A program made the position numbers and the translations under genes. From Saezia sanguinis (GTDB taxonomy: Bacteria > Pseudomonadota > Gammaproteobacteria > Burkholderiales > Burkholderiaceae_C): a stretch of 64,000 nucleotides of DNA. Every line of letters begins with the position of its first letter. Position 1 is the first letter of the stretch. Positions 9,212-21,788 of the stretch are shown in pieces. Below the pieces are notes generated by a model, which saw nothing but the letters and a program-made list of their open reading frames with translations, was not told where the DNA came from and searched no databases. The stretch spans positions 186,001-250,000 of the forward strand of contig NZ_PQSP01000001.1 in NCBI RefSeq assembly GCF_003991585.1. The letters are read 5' to 3'.

Positions 9212-10692
9212 ACCGCGAGCTGTTAATGCTGGTAGATGCCATATCACGTGAAAAGAATGTGGAGCGTGACATTGTGTTTGGCGCTGTTGAAGCTGCTTTG
9301 GCTTCAGCAAGTAAGAAACTGTACGATGGTGATGTTGATATTCGCGTGGCGGTTGACCGGGAAACGGGCGATTACGACACGTTCCGCCGCTGGCTGGTGG
9401 TGCCTGACGAAGCTGGTTTGCAACAGCCTGATGCTGAAATTTTGCATTTTGAGGCTGTTGAGCAGTTGCCTGATGTTGAGATTGGCGATTACATTGAAGA
9501 GCCGGTGGAGTCTGTTGCAATTGGCCGTATCGGCGCACAGGCTGCCAAGCAGGTGATTCTGCAGAAAATTCGTGATGCAGAACGCGAGCAGTTGCTCAAT
9601 GAGTTTTTGGCCCGGGGCGAAAAGATTTTTGTCGGCACCGTCAAACGCATGGATAAGGGCGATGCCGTTATTGAGTCTGGCCGTGTTGAAGGGCGTTTGC
9701 GCCGCAGTGAAATGATTCCGCGTGAAAATCTGCGCTCCGGTGACCGCGTGCGTGCTTTCATCAAGAGTGTTGATCATACACAGCGCATTCCGATTGAATT
9801 GACGCGCAGCGCACCAGAGTTCATGATGGAACTGTTTCATCTGGAAGTACCTGAAATTGAGCAGGGCCTGCTGGAAATTAAATCCTGTGCGCGTGATCCC
9901 GGATCCCGTGCGAAAATAGCCGTGATTGCCCACGATCAGCGCATTGATCCGGTAGGGACCTGTGTTGGTGTGCGTGGATCGCGGGTTAATGCGGTAACCA
10001 ATGAGCTGGCTGGTGAGCGTGTGGATATTGTGCTGTGGTCAGAGGATCCGGCTCAGTTTGCCATTGGCGCTTTGGCTCCGGCAACGGTTGATTCGATTGT
10101 GGTGGATGAAGATCTGCACGCGATGGATGTGGTGGTGAATGAGAGCAATCTGGCGGTGGCGATTGGCCGTGGCGGCCAGAATGTGCGCCTGGCTTCAGAT
10201 CTGACCGGCTGGCGTATCAACATCATGAGTGCTGAAGAATCGGCCCAGAAGCAGGAACAGGAAACCACTGAGATTCGCGATCTGTTCATGTCCAAGCTGG
10301 ATGTGGATGAAGAGGTTGCCAATATTCTGATTGCTGAAGGATTTACTTCTTTGGAAGAGGTTGCCTATGTTCCGTTGCAGGAAATGCAGGAGATCGACGC
10401 TTTTGATGAGGAAATGATCGAAGAACTGCGCAGCCGTGCCAAGGATGCTTTGCTGACAATGGAAATTGCCCGGGAAGAAACACTGGACAAAACAGCAAAA
10501 GACCTGCGTTCCCTGGAAGGCTTGACCGCTGAGCAGTTGACCAAGCTGGCCGATGCGGATATCCGTACGCTGGATGATTTTGCTGATCTGGCAGTGGATG
10601 AGTTGATTGAGATTACCGGAATGACTGATGAGGAGCAGGCAAAGCAACTCATCATGAAAGCACGTGAGCACTGGTTCGATGAGGACCAGTAA
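9208..10692 (+). CDS. nusA: Transcription termination/antitermination protein NusA
   Basis: NusA binds RNA polymerase and nascent RNA, modulating pausing, termination and antitermination. The 494-residue protein shows the family order: an N-terminal RNAP-binding domain ([21 protein letters not shown]), an S1 domain (residues about 135-200, [20 protein letters not shown]), two KH domains ([26 protein letters not shown] and [18 protein letters not shown]), and two C-terminal acidic helix-hairpin-helix repeats (residues about 360-490). The presence of both AR repeats matches proteobacterial NusA. The ATGA overlap with rimP supports coupling. In other bacteria NusA autoregulates its operon, which makes the terminator-like leader upstream of rimP relevant. 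Confidence 0.96.
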   Translation: MNRELLMLVDAISREKNVERDIVFGAVEAALASASKKLYDGDVDIRVAVDRETGDYDTFRRWLVVPDEAGLQQPDAEILHFEAVEQLPDVEIGDYIEEPVESVAIGRIGAQAAKQVILQKIRDAEREQLLNEFLARGEKIFVGTVKRMDKGDAVIESGRVEGRLRRSEMIPRENLRSGDRVRAFIKSVDHTQRIPIELTRSAPEFMMELFHLEVPEIEQGLLEIKSCARDPGSRAKIAVIAHDQRIDPVGTCVGVRGSRVNAVTNELAGERVDIVLWSEDPAQFAIGALAPATVDSIVVDEDLHAMDVVVNESNLAVAIGRGGQNVRLASDLTGWRINIMSAEESAQKQEQETTEIRDLFMSKLDVDEEVANILIAEGFTSLEEVAYVPLQEMQEIDAFDEEMIEELRSRAKDALLTMEIAREETLDKTAKDLRSLEGLTAEQLTKLADADIRTLDDFADLAVDELIEITGMTDEEQAKQLIMKAREHWFDEDQ

Positions 10693-10817
10693 TGTGTATA
10701 TAAGTTAAGCGGCTTGTCAGATATGTGAGTGCACATGAAAGCGAGCTGTGTTGGAAGTGCCAAGGTGATGAACATGCATTGCATGAACCTGGCGGATAGA
10801 TAAAGGATTTTAAACGC

Positions 10818-13703
10818 ATGGCCGTTACGACTGTTTCACAACTGGCTGCAGAATTCAAACGCAGTACCCAAACGCTGCTGGAGCAACTTGCTGCTGCAGG
10901 TGTTGCCAAATCGTCTGCTGACGATGAGGTTACCGAGGCGGACAAGGGGCGTTTGCTGGAGCATTTGCGCAGCGTGCATGGGACACCGACTGAACGTAAA
11001 AAGATCACGTTGATGAAAAAGTCAACAACGGAGATCAAGCAGTCTGATGCCAGCGGAAAAGCACGCACGATCCAGGTTGAAGTACGTAAAAAACGGACTT
11101 TTGTCAAACGTGATGAAGTGGTTGCCCAGGCACCGGAACAAGTGGCTCCGGTAGCAGATACAGCACCGGCTAAACCTGTGATTGATGAAGCTGAAAAAGC
11201 ACGCCGTCAGGCTGAAGCTGAGCGGCAGGCAGAGTTATTGCGCCGGCAGCAGGAAGAAGCGGAAGAAAAACGCCGCCAGCGTGAGTTGCAGGAACAGCAA
11301 GAGCAGGCTTCTGAGGCGCCGGAAACCGTTGAAGCTCCTGCGGCTGAAGTGGTTGCAGAACAGGTGGCAGAGCAGCAGCCTGCTGTGTCGGAAGAACCGG
11401 TAAAGCAGGATGTTGCAGAAGTGCCTGAATCGGCACCGAAGGCGAAAAAGGCCAAAGCGGCAACTAAAAAACCGGCAGCCGAGGCAGATTCAGCGGTGGC
11501 TGCGCAGCCTGCAGATCAGCAGACAACTCAACCTGAGGCTGTGCCAGCCGCGCCAGAAGTAGCTGCGGCTGCGGCCGATGGCGCAGGCGAAGAGAAACGC
11601 CGCAAGGCAGAAGCAGAAGCGCAGGCCATTCGCGATATGATGAATGCACCCCGCAAGGTGCTGGTGGCGAAAAAACCTGTCAAACCTGAAGCCGAGAAAG
11701 TGAAAACCGGTAAAGGTAAAACAGCCGATGTGATGCGTAAAGAGGCGGCCACTTCGGGTGAGCGCAATAAATCGATCAAATCTGAAAAGCTGTCGTCGCA
11801 GTGGGCTGATGACTCACCTAAAAAAGGTGCCCGCACAGCCACGCCTGCAGCGAATGAATGGAAAGCCAAAGGTGGCCGGGGCGGTCGACGCGATCGGCAT
11901 CAGGTTGAACAGAAGGCCGCGCCCAAAGAGGTGGAATTTGTTATCAAAGAGATTCATGTGCCGGAAACCATCAGCGTGGCTGACCTGGCGCATAAAATGT
12001 CTGTGAAGGCCTCTGAGGTGATCAAGGCGCTGATGAAAATGGGCCAGATGGTCACCATTAACCAGCAACTGGATCAGGATACCGCCATGATTGTGGTGGA
12101 AGAACTGGGGCATCAGGCAGTGGCGGCTAAGCTGGATGATCCTGAAGCATTCCTGACAGATGATGACGAGCAGGCAGAGCGTGATGCTCAGGCTGAAGCC
12201 CGGGCACCTGTTGTGACGGTGATGGGGCACGTGGACCATGGTAAAACGTCGCTGCTGGACTATATCAGGCGCGCCAAGGTTGCGGCCGGTGAAGCGGGCG
12301 GTATTACACAGCACATTGGTGCGTACCATGTGGAAACACCGCGCGGCGTGATTACATTCCTGGATACCCCGGGGCATGAGGCGTTTACCGCCATGCGTGC
12401 CCGTGGAGCTCAGGCAACTGATATCGTAATTCTGGTGGTGGCCGCAGACGATGGTGTGATGCCGCAGACCAAAGAAGCTATTGCCCACGCCAAGGCAGCG
12501 CAGGTGCCTTTGGTGGTTGCGATCAATAAAATTGATAAACCGGGAGCCAACCCTGACCGCGTGAAGCAGGAGCTGATTGCAGAAGGCGTGGTGCCTGAAG
12601 AGTACGGTGGCGATTCGCCATTTGTGCCGGTATCGGCCAAGACCGGTCAGGGCATTGATGACCTGCTGGAGAATGTGCTGTTGCAGGCTGAGGTGCTGGA
12701 ATTGAAGGCACCAGTCGATGTATCGGCCAAGGGGATTGTGATTGAAGCACGGCTGGATAAAGGCCGTGGTCCGGTGGCTTCTGTGCTGGTGCAGTCAGGC
12801 ACCTTGCATAAAGGCGACGTGGTGTTGGCAGGCGCCAGTTTTGGCCGAGTACGCGCAATGCTGGATGAAAATGGCAGGCCGATTCAGGATGCCGGCCCGT
12901 CGATCCCGGTTGAAATTCAGGGGCTGACCGATGTGCCACAGGCTGGTGATGAGTTTATGGTATTGGCTGATGAGCGCCGTGCACGTGAAATTGCAACGTT
13001 CAGACAGGGCAAGTACCGTGACGTGAAGCTTGCACGTCAGCAGGCTGCCAAGCTGGAAAACATGTTTGAAAATATGGAAAGCGGTGATACCAAGGTATTG
13101 TCGCTGATCATCAAGGCAGATGTGCAAGGCTCACAGGAAGCATTGTCGACTTCTCTGCAAAAACTCTCGACCGATGAGGTACGGGTGCAGGTCGTTCACG
13201 CTGCGGTGGGGGGTATTTCCGAGTCGGATGTGAACCTGGCGATCGCTTCACAGGCGGTGATCATCGGCTTTAATGTGCGGGCGGATGCCAATGCACGTAA
13301 GTCGGCTGAAACCAACGGTATTCAGATTCGCTACTACAACATCATTTACGATGCAGTGGACGATGTGAAGGCAGCCATGAGCGGTATGCTTTCGCCTGAG
13401 GAGAAAGAAGAGGTCATCGGCACCGCAGAGATTCGCAATGTGTTTGTAGCCACAAAGATTGGTACGATTGCCGGTTGTATGGTGACTTCGGGCATGGTGC
13501 ATCGCAATGCCAAATTCCATTTGCTGCGTGATAACGTGGTGGTGTATACCGGAGAGGTTGATTCCATCCGCCGTCATAAAGACGATGTGCGTGAAGTCAA
13601 TGAAGGCTTTGAGTGCGGTATCAAACTGAAGAACTATACAGATATCAAAGAAGGCGATACGCTGGAGTTCTTTGATGTGAAGGAGATTGCCCGTACGCTG
13701 TAA
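10818..13703 (+). CDS. infB: Translation initiation factor IF-2
   Basis: IF-2 is the GTPase that brings initiator tRNA to the 30S subunit and promotes subunit joining. At 961 aa it is of the long proteobacterial type. An IF2_N helical domain opens it ([21 protein letters not shown]). A long low-complexity Glu/Ala/Gln/Lys-rich linker follows (residues about 110-380), then a second IF2_N ([29 protein letters not shown]). The G domain has G1 GHVDHGKT, G3 DTPGHEAF and G4 NKID; domains II-IV end at the C-terminus. AAAGGA stands about 10 bp before the ATG. It lies 125 bp after nusA, a gap with no obvious terminator, and is followed by rbfA. Confidence 0.97.
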   Translation: MAVTTVSQLAAEFKRSTQTLLEQLAAAGVAKSSADDEVTEADKGRLLEHLRSVHGTPTERKKITLMKKSTTEIKQSDASGKARTIQVEVRKKRTFVKRDEVVAQAPEQVAPVADTAPAKPVIDEAEKARRQAEAERQAELLRRQQEEAEEKRRQRELQEQQEQASEAPETVEAPAAEVVAEQVAEQQPAVSEEPVKQDVAEVPESAPKAKKAKAATKKPAAEADSAVAAQPADQQTTQPEAVPAAPEVAAAAADGAGEEKRRKAEAEAQAIRDMMNAPRKVLVAKKPVKPEAEKVKTGKGKTADVMRKEAATSGERNKSIKSEKLSSQWADDSPKKGARTATPAANEWKAKGGRGGRRDRHQVEQKAAPKEVEFVIKEIHVPETISVADLAHKMSVKASEVIKALMKMGQMVTINQQLDQDTAMIVVEELGHQAVAAKLDDPEAFLTDDDEQAERDAQAEARAPVVTVMGHVDHGKTSLLDYIRRAKVAAGEAGGITQHIGAYHVETPRGVITFLDTPGHEAFTAMRARGAQATDIVILVVAADDGVMPQTKEAIAHAKAAQVPLVVAINKIDKPGANPDRVKQELIAEGVVPEEYGGDSPFVPVSAKTGQGIDDLLENVLLQAEVLELKAPVDVSAKGIVIEARLDKGRGPVASVLVQSGTLHKGDVVLAGASFGRVRAMLDENGRPIQDAGPSIPVEIQGLTDVPQAGDEFMVLADERRAREIATFRQGKYRDVKLARQQAAKLENMFENMESGDTKVLSLIIKADVQGSQEALSTSLQKLSTDEVRVQVVHAAVGGISESDVNLAIASQAVIIGFNVRADANARKSAETNGIQIRYYNIIYDAVDDVKAAMSGMLSPEEKEEVIGTAEIRNVFVATKIGTIAGCMVTSGMVHRNAKFHLLRDNVVVYTGEVDSIRRHKDDVREVNEGFECGIKLKNYTDIKEGDTLEFFDVKEIARTL

Positions 13704-13725
13704 TGCGGGCACACGAAAAGATAAG

Positions 13726-14100
13726 ATGCCTAGAAAATCATCCACACCCCATCGGGCCTATCGGGTCGCTGATCAGATTCAGAGAGATCTCTCTGAAATG
13801 ATCGCGCGCGAACTGAAGGACCCCCGCATTGGCATGATCACGATCAGCCATGTGGAGGTTACGCCCGATTATGCGCATGCACGTGTTGGTTTTACGGTGC
13901 TGGTGGGAGATCCGCAGGTTAATGAAGAAGCATTGAACGAGGCGGCAGGCTTTTTAAGGAATCTGCTGTTTAAACGCCTGCATATTCATACGGTGCCAAC
14001 TTTGCATTTTTATTTTGACCGCACCACTGAACATGCTGCTGATCTGAATGATTTGATTGCCAAAGCAGTTGCTTCAAGATCAAAGGATGCCGACGAATAA
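13726..14100 (+). CDS. rbfA: 30S ribosome-binding factor RbfA
   Basis: RbfA assists late maturation of the 16S rRNA 5' end and cold adaptation of the 30S subunit. It is a 124-residue KH-fold protein with [43 protein letters not shown] and [16 protein letters not shown], both family hallmarks. The start is MPRKSS at 13726; an upstream in-frame codon inside the infB end region would add a non-homologous tail. It lies 22 bp after infB and 2 bp before truB within the operon. Confidence 0.94.
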   Translation: MPRKSSTPHRAYRVADQIQRDLSEMIARELKDPRIGMITISHVEVTPDYAHARVGFTVLVGDPQVNEEALNEAAGFLRNLLFKRLHIHTVPTLHFYFDRTTEHAADLNDLIAKAVASRSKDADE

Positions 14101-14102
14101 TC

Positions 14103-15065
14103 ATGGTCAAGACGGCGTCTCATGCACGGGTTGCAAGGCGCCCCGTGCATGGGGTGTTGTTGCTGGATAAACCGCTCGGGCTTTCAAGTAACCAGGCCTT
14201 GCAAAAGGCCAAGTGGCTGTTGCGTGCTGTAAAAGGTGGGCATACCGGAACGCTGGACCCTTTGGCCACAGGTGTGTTGCCGCTGTGTTTTGGTGCAGCA
14301 ACCAAGTTTGCCCAGGTACAGTTGGATGCTGATAAAAGCTATCGAGCAACGGTGCGGCTTGGTATCAGCACATCTACAGGTGATAGCGAGGGCGAAGTCA
14401 TTCGGCAAAGTGATGTGCATGTGACTTTGGAGCAGTTGTTGTCGGTATTGCCCCGGTTTCAAGGGAAAATCTGGCAAATTCCCCCGATGCATTCGGCGTT
14501 GAAGCATGAGGGAAAAGCTTTGTATGAATATGCACGTTCCGGTGTGGAGATTGAGCGTCAGTCGCGTGAGGTGACTATCTACGGGTTGGATGTGACAATG
14601 CTGGATCCGCAGACGTTTGAGATGGATGTGCGGTGTAGCAAAGGCACGTATATCCGCACACTGGCGAGCGATATCGGAGACGCACTGGGGTGTGGTGCGC
14701 ACTTACTTGCGCTGAGGCGTACCGCTACAGGTGGTTTTTTGCAGGATGAATGCATCACGCTGGATGAGCTGGCAGCGATGGATGAACAAGCCAGGCTGGC
14801 ACAACTGAAGACGGCAGATACGTTGTTGGGGGATGCTCCTGAAGTTTGTCTGGATTCAGCGGATGCAGGCCGTTTTCTGACTGGAATGCGCCGTAACACG
14901 GACATGGCTGATGCGCCCATGGTCAAGGTGATGGGGCGTCATCCCGATGCTTTTTTGGGCATGGCCCATGTACGGTCAGGGGAGTTAATCCCGCAGCGGC
15001 TGCTGTCCCCGATAGAAATACAACAATCGATTGAACAAACACAAGTTTTAACAGGTGAGAATTGA
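14103..15065 (+). CDS. truB: tRNA pseudouridine(55) synthase
   Basis: TruB makes the universal pseudouridine 55 in the T-loop of tRNAs. The 320-residue protein has GVLLLDKPLGLSSNQALQKAK and the catalytic GGHTGTLDPLATGVLPLCFG with the nucleophilic Asp in TLDPLA (near residue 50). Also visible are the IPPMHSALKHEGKALYEYAR loop and the C-terminal PUA-like region (residues about 250-310). It starts 2 bp after rbfA. Its TGA stop shares one base with the typA ATG, an overlap that suggests coupled translation. Confidence 0.95.
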   Translation: MVKTASHARVARRPVHGVLLLDKPLGLSSNQALQKAKWLLRAVKGGHTGTLDPLATGVLPLCFGAATKFAQVQLDADKSYRATVRLGISTSTGDSEGEVIRQSDVHVTLEQLLSVLPRFQGKIWQIPPMHSALKHEGKALYEYARSGVEIERQSREVTIYGLDVTMLDPQTFEMDVRCSKGTYIRTLASDIGDALGCGAHLLALRRTATGGFLQDECITLDELAAMDEQARLAQLKTADTLLGDAPEVCLDSADAGRFLTGMRRNTDMADAPMVKVMGRHPDAFLGMAHVRSGELIPQRLLSPIEIQQSIEQTQVLTGEN

Positions 15066-16882
15066 TGAGTAATCAAAAACAAATTCGTAACATTGCGATT
15101 ATTGCCCACGTGGACCATGGCAAGACGACCATGGTGGACCAGTTGTTGCGCCAAAGCGGTACTTTCCGCAGCAATGAAAAAGTGGATGAGCGGGTCATGG
15201 ACAACAATGACCTTGAAAAAGAACGCGGTATTACAATTCTGGCGAAAAACTGCGCAGTTTCATGGGAAGGCACGCACATCAATATTGTTGATACGCCCGG
15301 ACACGCCGATTTTGGCGGTGAGGTGGAGCGTGCGCTGTCCATGGTGGATTCGGTTCTGCTGTTGATTGACGCGGTGGAAGGCCCGATGCCTCAAACACGC
15401 TTTGTAACCAAAAAAGCGTTGGCTTTGGGGCTGCACCCGATTGTTGTGGTGAACAAGGTGGATCGGCCAGGCGCGCGCCCGGATTATGTCATCAATGCTG
15501 CATTTGATCTGTTTGACAAGCTGGGTGCGACTGAAGAGCAACTGGATTTTCCGGTGGTATACGCTTCAGGCTTGAATGGCTGGGCTACGTTGAATGAAGG
15601 TGAGCAGGGAACGGATCTGCGTCCACTGTTTGAAACTATTATCAAGCATGTGAAACCGCATGACGGTGATCCGGATGCACCGCTGCAATTGCAGATCAGT
15701 TCTTTGGATTACTCTTCTTATGTGGGGCGTATTGGTGTGGGCCGCATTAACGCAGGGCGCATCAAACCGTTGCAGGATGTGCTGGTATGGAGCGGCCCGG
15801 AAAGCAAGCCGTTTAAAGCCCGTGTGAACCAGGTGCTTAAGTTTGAAGGCCTGGAACGTGTGCAGTATAACGAGGCACAAGCGGGCGATATTGTGCTGAT
15901 TAACGGGATTGACAATATCGGCATTGGCATGACGCTAACTGAGCAGGAAAACGCAAATCCGCTGCCAATGCTGCATGTGGATGAGCCTACGTTGACAATG
16001 AATTTCTGTGTCAATACGTCTCCGTTGGCTGGGCGTGAGGGTAAATTCGTGACGAGCCGCCAGATTCGTGACCGCTTGGAACGTGAGTTGCAAAGCAATG
16101 TGGCATTGCGCGTACGCGATACGGATGAGGATGGCATTTACGAAGTTTCTGGGCGCGGTGAATTGCACCTGACGATCCTGCTTGAAAATATGCGCCGGGA
16201 AGGCTATGAACTGGCGGTTTCCCGCCCTCGCGTTGTGTTTCGTGGGCAGGGGGAAAGCCGTCAGGAGCCTTTTGAGCTGCTGACGGTTGATATTGAAGAC
16301 AGCCATCAGGGCGGAGTCATGCAGGCGCTTGGCGAACGGCGTGCCGAATTGCTGAATATGGAGTCCGATGGCCAGGGGCGTGTGCGCCTGGAATACCGCA
16401 TTCCGGCTCGCGGCCTGATTGGTTTTCAGAATGAGTTTTTGAATCTGACGCGTGGCACCGGGTTGGTCAGCAATATTTTTGATGCTTATGAACCTTATGC
16501 AGGCGAATTGCCTGGGCGTAAAAATGGTGTGCTGATCAGTCAGGATGATGGCGAAATCGTGACGTACGCGCTGGGCAAGCTGGATGATCGCGGCCGCATG
16601 TTTGTCAAACCGGGTGATTCTGTTTACGAAGGTATGATTGTGGGGATTCACAACCGTGATAACGATATTGTTGTGAATCCGGTACGCAGTAAACAACTGA
16701 CAAATTTCCGTGTTTCGGGCAAAGAAGATGCCATCAAGGTGACATCTCCCATTGAACTTTCACTGGAATATGCAGTGGAGTTTATTGAAGATGACGAGCT
16801 GGTGGAAATTACGCCTAAATCCATTCGGCTGCGTAAACGCCACTTGAAAGAGCATGAACGCCGCAAGGCCAATCGGGAATAA
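15065..16882 (+). CDS. typA: Translational GTPase TypA/BipA
   Basis: BipA/TypA is a ribosome-associated GTPase of the EF-G superfamily involved in 50S assembly and in stress and cold adaptation. It is 605 aa. G1 [10 protein letters not shown], the switch region [13 protein letters not shown]3 [11 protein letters not shown] and G4 NKVDRPGA are all present, followed by domain II, an EF-G III-like domain, domain V and the TypA-specific C-terminal domain. The start is ATG 15065, overlapping the truB stop, with AGGTGAG upstream; the TTG at 15062 is not needed. It is the last gene of the translation operon. Confidence 0.97.
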   Translation: MSNQKQIRNIAIIAHVDHGKTTMVDQLLRQSGTFRSNEKVDERVMDNNDLEKERGITILAKNCAVSWEGTHINIVDTPGHADFGGEVERALSMVDSVLLLIDAVEGPMPQTRFVTKKALALGLHPIVVVNKVDRPGARPDYVINAAFDLFDKLGATEEQLDFPVVYASGLNGWATLNEGEQGTDLRPLFETIIKHVKPHDGDPDAPLQLQISSLDYSSYVGRIGVGRINAGRIKPLQDVLVWSGPESKPFKARVNQVLKFEGLERVQYNEAQAGDIVLINGIDNIGIGMTLTEQENANPLPMLHVDEPTLTMNFCVNTSPLAGREGKFVTSRQIRDRLERELQSNVALRVRDTDEDGIYEVSGRGELHLTILLENMRREGYELAVSRPRVVFRGQGESRQEPFELLTVDIEDSHQGGVMQALGERRAELLNMESDGQGRVRLEYRIPARGLIGFQNEFLNLTRGTGLVSNIFDAYEPYAGELPGRKNGVLISQDDGEIVTYALGKLDDRGRMFVKPGDSVYEGMIVGIHNRDNDIVVNPVRSKQLTNFRVSGKEDAIKVTSPIELSLEYAVEFIEDDELVEITPKSIRLRKRHLKEHERRKANRE

Positions 16883-17077
16883 CGACAATTGGTTATGCCA
16901 TAAAATCATTCATGCGATTTGTGCAGGGTGTTTAATTTGCATCAATGGATGTAAAAATTACTCTGATAAGGGTAATAGCTGTTATAGAATAACTGCAAAA
17001 AGCGGGGGCAGGCATAATTTATATGCCTGAAGCTATACGGTCTGAAGGCACATTGGGCAATTATTGGGTAACGTCAT

Positions 17078-17350
17078 ATGATATTTTTGCTGGCTGGTAT
17101 CGCCATGTTGATTATGAAAGCGCTGGATGTGAGTTTCATGGTCGATCTGTCCTGGTGGTGGTGTGGAACTCCCTTTGTCATGGCTTTTCTTTATTGGGAG
17201 TTTGTGGTTCCTGCTTTTCAGTTGGATGCCAAGAGGGAAGCGCGCGATGAGAGAAAAAGGGTCAAAGCGCGCAGGCAGCAGCAAATGGATGACCTGTGGT
17301 CTGATGATGAAAAACCAAAAGGTTTTTTCAGACGCAAAAAGAAGCGCTGA
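17078..17350 (+). CDS. Small Trp-rich membrane protein (TIGR04438-like)
   Basis: A 90-residue protein with two hydrophobic segments (residues about 1-14 and 27-47), a Trp cluster DLSWWWCGTPF between them, and a strongly charged Lys/Arg tail ending KGFFRRKKKR. This matches a conserved small tryptophan-rich protein family of Betaproteobacteria whose function is unknown. It probably sits in the inner membrane with the basic tail in the cytoplasm. It stands alone 195 bp after typA and is followed by a strong bidirectional terminator. No strong ribosome binding site is seen before the ATG. Identification relies on recall of the family pattern. Confidence 0.75.
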   Translation: MIFLLAGIAMLIMKALDVSFMVDLSWWWCGTPFVMAFLYWEFVVPAFQLDAKREARDERKRVKARRQQQMDDLWSDDEKPKGFFRRKKKR

Positions 17351-17358
17351 AATGAGAA

Positions 17359-17385
17359 ACGGCATCTGGAATAGATGCCGTTTTT
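17359..17385. terminator. Bidirectional intrinsic terminator between the Trp-rich gene and ilvD
   Basis: ACGGCATCT (17359-17367) and AGATGCCGT (17373-17381) form a perfect 9-bp stem with a 5-nt loop, followed by T residues on the plus strand. A-rich sequence before it serves the minus strand less well. It separates two convergent transcription units. Confidence 0.85.
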
Positions 17386-17403
17386 ATATGGATGTTTTGA
17401 AAA

Positions 17404-19086
<1,683 letters not shown>

Positions 19087-19282
19087 GGCAGTTTTGATCT
19101 CAATCGTGGTTGAATAAATGCATTTAAAGAGTGCGAATCTTCTATGATAATGCAGGACTGCCCCGGTTGGCAAAGAAGTACAGATATAAATGACCAGAAT
19201 TCTGTATCTATTGCTGTTGTTTGCCCTGCTGGTATCAGCAATGGCCGGCAATACGTTATTTAAAGCGGGGGCGCCGTTTTCT

Positions 19283-20137
19283 TTAACGGGCGGTGACCGA
19301 GACCCACCAGGCTTTCAATGGGCTGAGCATGATGTGCTGATGCAGTATCTGGTAATCCATCTTTGGCAGCATGTCCAACCATGCCATATCCAGGCGGGCC
19401 TGAACAATCAGAGGGCGGAGAGCAGGCTTTTCACCAGCGGGAATGTTTTCCAGTGCGGTTTTAAATTGCGCCAATGCGCGTTCACGCTGAAATTCGATTA
19501 AAGCGCTGAAACGGTCACTGTAACCCCACGGCGCTTCATTTTGCCTGATTTCACTGATAGTTACGCCGAATTGTGTGAGTTCATCCTGCGGAATTTCGAC
19601 ACGCCCCAGGCGGGCACGGTAACCCAGGCGGCTGATGCTGTTTTTCAGTGCCATGGCCACGCCTAAAGACTGCATGGCTTCATGGGTAGTGGCCGATGCA
19701 CCGAGCAAGGCCGCTGTTTGCTGTATCAGGCTGCCCTGAATCTGTGTGGCCTGATGTTTCAGGCTGGGAAAGTCCAGATAGCGTGTCTGCATACGCATAT
19801 CCTGTATGCCATGCAGGAACTGTTGAAAATAAGCCGGTACCAGTTTTTCGAATGGGGTATCGGCCTGTAGCAATTGGGTTGCGGGGTGCGTTGCGTTACG
19901 GGCGAACAGGCGTTCTATTTCGGCAAGCCACCAGCCGATTTTGGCCTGTACAACCGTGTTGTCAGAGACCTCGTGTACGGTCGTCATCAGACTGTCTGCA
20001 ATATCGTTGAGCGCAGACACCCAACTGCGTTGGGGTTCCGGCATGAGACCCAGCGCGTACCTCTGTGCAATATCCTGCGGCAAAACGGATTTTTGAGGCG
20101 GAGCGGCAGATGAGGGGGCTTGTTCCTTCATAGGCAT
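19283..20137 (-). CDS. Squalene/phytoene synthase family protein
   Basis: A 284-residue mainly helical protein with the style of the squalene/phytoene synthase family (head-to-head prenyl transferases). Support comes from [24 protein letters not shown] near the start, [10 protein letters not shown], the central [36 protein letters not shown], and the length. The first Asp-rich motif of true synthases is not clearly present, so catalysis is doubtful; the gene may belong to the divergent paralogues common in Betaproteobacteria. The start is ATG 20137 or 20131, neither with a strong ribosome binding site. It is divergent from folC with a gap of about 280 bp. Confidence 0.6.
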   Translation of the reverse strand: MPMKEQAPSSAAPPQKSVLPQDIAQRYALGLMPEPQRSWVSALNDIADSLMTTVHEVSDNTVVQAKIGWWLAEIERLFARNATHPATQLLQADTPFEKLVPAYFQQFLHGIQDMRMQTRYLDFPSLKHQATQIQGSLIQQTAALLGASATTHEAMQSLGVAMALKNSISRLGYRARLGRVEIPQDELTQFGVTISEIRQNEAPWGYSDRFSALIEFQRERALAQFKTALENIPAGEKPALRPLIVQARLDMAWLDMLPKMDYQILHQHIMLSPLKAWWVSVTAR

Positions 20138-20414
20138 GATTTTGACAGTAAGCTCAGGCAGTCAGGGGGCAGGGCATGCAATTGCAGCAAATTGAGTAGG
20201 GCAATGCTTGAGAACGGTGATGCCAGGTGTTAAAGCGGGTATAGCGGCAGAATAAGCAGAATAGGAATAGGCAAACATGCAAAATGCAATCGGAGGGAGG
20301 ATGGTTGTACAGTCTGTAGTGCTTATTGCATACATGCTTTCATAAGATGGGCTGGCACACTATCATCAGTACCTTGCGCTGGAGGTGTTTTGCCCGAAGC
20401 TCACAGAATTCAAA

Positions 20415-21746
20415 ATGAACAAGCTGTTAACCATGAATGAATATACCCAGTTGACTACCCTTGAACAATGGCTCGCGTTTTGTGAGCAACTGCATGCCCA
20501 GAACATTGAGCTGGGGCTGGAGCGTGTGCAGAAAGTACGCCAGGCACTGGGGCTGGATTTTGAATGCCCGGTTTTTGTGGTGGCGGGCACCAATGGCAAA
20601 GGTTCTACCTGCGCCATGCTGGAGTCGATTCTGATGGAGGCCGGCTACAGAGTGGGTGTGTACAACTCGCCCCATCTGATTCATTTTGAAGAGCGTTGTC
20701 GCATCAATGGGCAAATGATTCAGGGTGAAAGCCTGATTCCCCACTTCGTGCAGGTGGAGCAGGCGCGCCGTGCCGCCGGGGATATCAGTCTGACTTATTT
20801 TGAGTTCACGACGCTGGCTATTTTGCATTACCTCAGTGAGCAGGAACTGGACGCTGCAGTGCTGGAGATTGGCCTGGGTGGCAGGCTGGATGCTGTCAAT
20901 ATCATTGACAATGACTGCGCCATCATCACCAGCATTGATATTGACCACACCGAGTTTTTGGGCCCTGACCGCGAGAGCATCGGATTTGAAAAAGCCGGGA
21001 TCATGCGTGCGCACAAACCGGTGATTGTCAGTGACCCGATGCCGCCGGACAGTGTGCTGGCTCATGCGCGTGAAACGCAAGCCGATTTATGGCGGTTTGG
21101 GCAGGATTTCAATTATGTTGGTAATGCGCAACAGTGGAGCTGGTCCGGTCGCGGTCGCCGCTATAACGGTCTGGCGTACCCGGCGTTGCGTGGCGCCAAC
21201 CAGTTGCTGAATGCTTCCGGTGTGCTGGCGGCATTGACGGCGCTCAGGGAGAGTCTGCCCGTATCGGCGCAGGACGTGCGAATGGGGCTGGCGCAGGTGA
21301 CATTGCCGGGGCGTTTCGAGATTGTGCCCGGGCAACCGGTTGTGGTGCTTGATGTGGCGCACAACCCGCATGCCGTTGCTGTGCTGGCTGAAAATCTGGA
21401 TCAGATGGGGTTTTACCCGCAAACGCATGCGGTTTTTGGCGCCATGCACGATAAGGATCTGCGCGGGGTGATGCTGCGCATGCAGCCATTGGTGGACCAC
21501 TGGTATTTTACCGATTTGCCCACGGCACGGGCCGTATCTGCAACGGCTTTGGAAGCACTGTGGCATGCTCTGCCGCCCCTGAAAGGTAAGGACGTTAGCG
21601 TGCAGTGTTGCGCCGATCCGCATACCGCTTTGCTGCAAGCGCTGGAAAAGGCTGATCCTGCTGATAGAATTGTTGTGTTTGGATCGTTTTATACTGTGGG
21701 TGGGGTACTGGAGCACGGAATTCCACGCAATCCCGTACAGCGGTAA
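20415..21746 (+). CDS. folC: Bifunctional dihydrofolate synthase/folylpolyglutamate synthase
   Basis: FolC adds glutamate to dihydropteroate and extends the polyglutamate tail of folates. The ATP-binding loop is VVAGTNGKGSTCAMLES (near residue 55), followed by VGVYNSPHLIHFEERCRING, the LGGRLDAVNIID motif and the Mur-ligase-like C-terminal domain with LDVAHNPHAVAVLAENL. The start is uncertain: GGAGG at 20381-20385 is close to a GTG at 20385, but ATG 20415 or 20433 fits family N-termini better. The order folC-SPOR-cvpA-purF-metZ is conserved in Burkholderiales; accD, often just upstream, is absent here. The 277 bp upstream show no clear promoter. Confidence 0.93.
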   Translation: MNKLLTMNEYTQLTTLEQWLAFCEQLHAQNIELGLERVQKVRQALGLDFECPVFVVAGTNGKGSTCAMLESILMEAGYRVGVYNSPHLIHFEERCRINGQMIQGESLIPHFVQVEQARRAAGDISLTYFEFTTLAILHYLSEQELDAAVLEIGLGGRLDAVNIIDNDCAIITSIDIDHTEFLGPDRESIGFEKAGIMRAHKPVIVSDPMPPDSVLAHARETQADLWRFGQDFNYVGNAQQWSWSGRGRRYNGLAYPALRGANQLLNASGVLAALTALRESLPVSAQDVRMGLAQVTLPGRFEIVPGQPVVVLDVAHNPHAVAVLAENLDQMGFYPQTHAVFGAMHDKDLRGVMLRMQPLVDHWYFTDLPTARAVSATALEALWHALPPLKGKDVSVQCCADPHTALLQALEKADPADRIVVFGSFYTVGGVLEHGIPRNPVQR

Positions 21747-21788
21747 AATACTTGCTGCATATTCAACCTTCTGCAAGGGAACCTGACA

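Noticed and set aside
15935..16696. 253-codon minus-strand ORF opposite typA
   Set aside because: Antisense shadow of a highly conserved gene with full GTPase motifs.
19087..19282. Possible leader-peptide or riboswitch control of ilvD
   Set aside because: No run of branched-chain codons, no terminator/antiterminator pair and no known riboswitch pattern seen.
19190..19501. Plus-strand ORF with a signal-peptide-like start ([19 protein letters not shown])
   Set aside because: After about 30 residues it runs antisense through the squalene/phytoene-synthase-like gene and loses protein character; no ribosome binding site.
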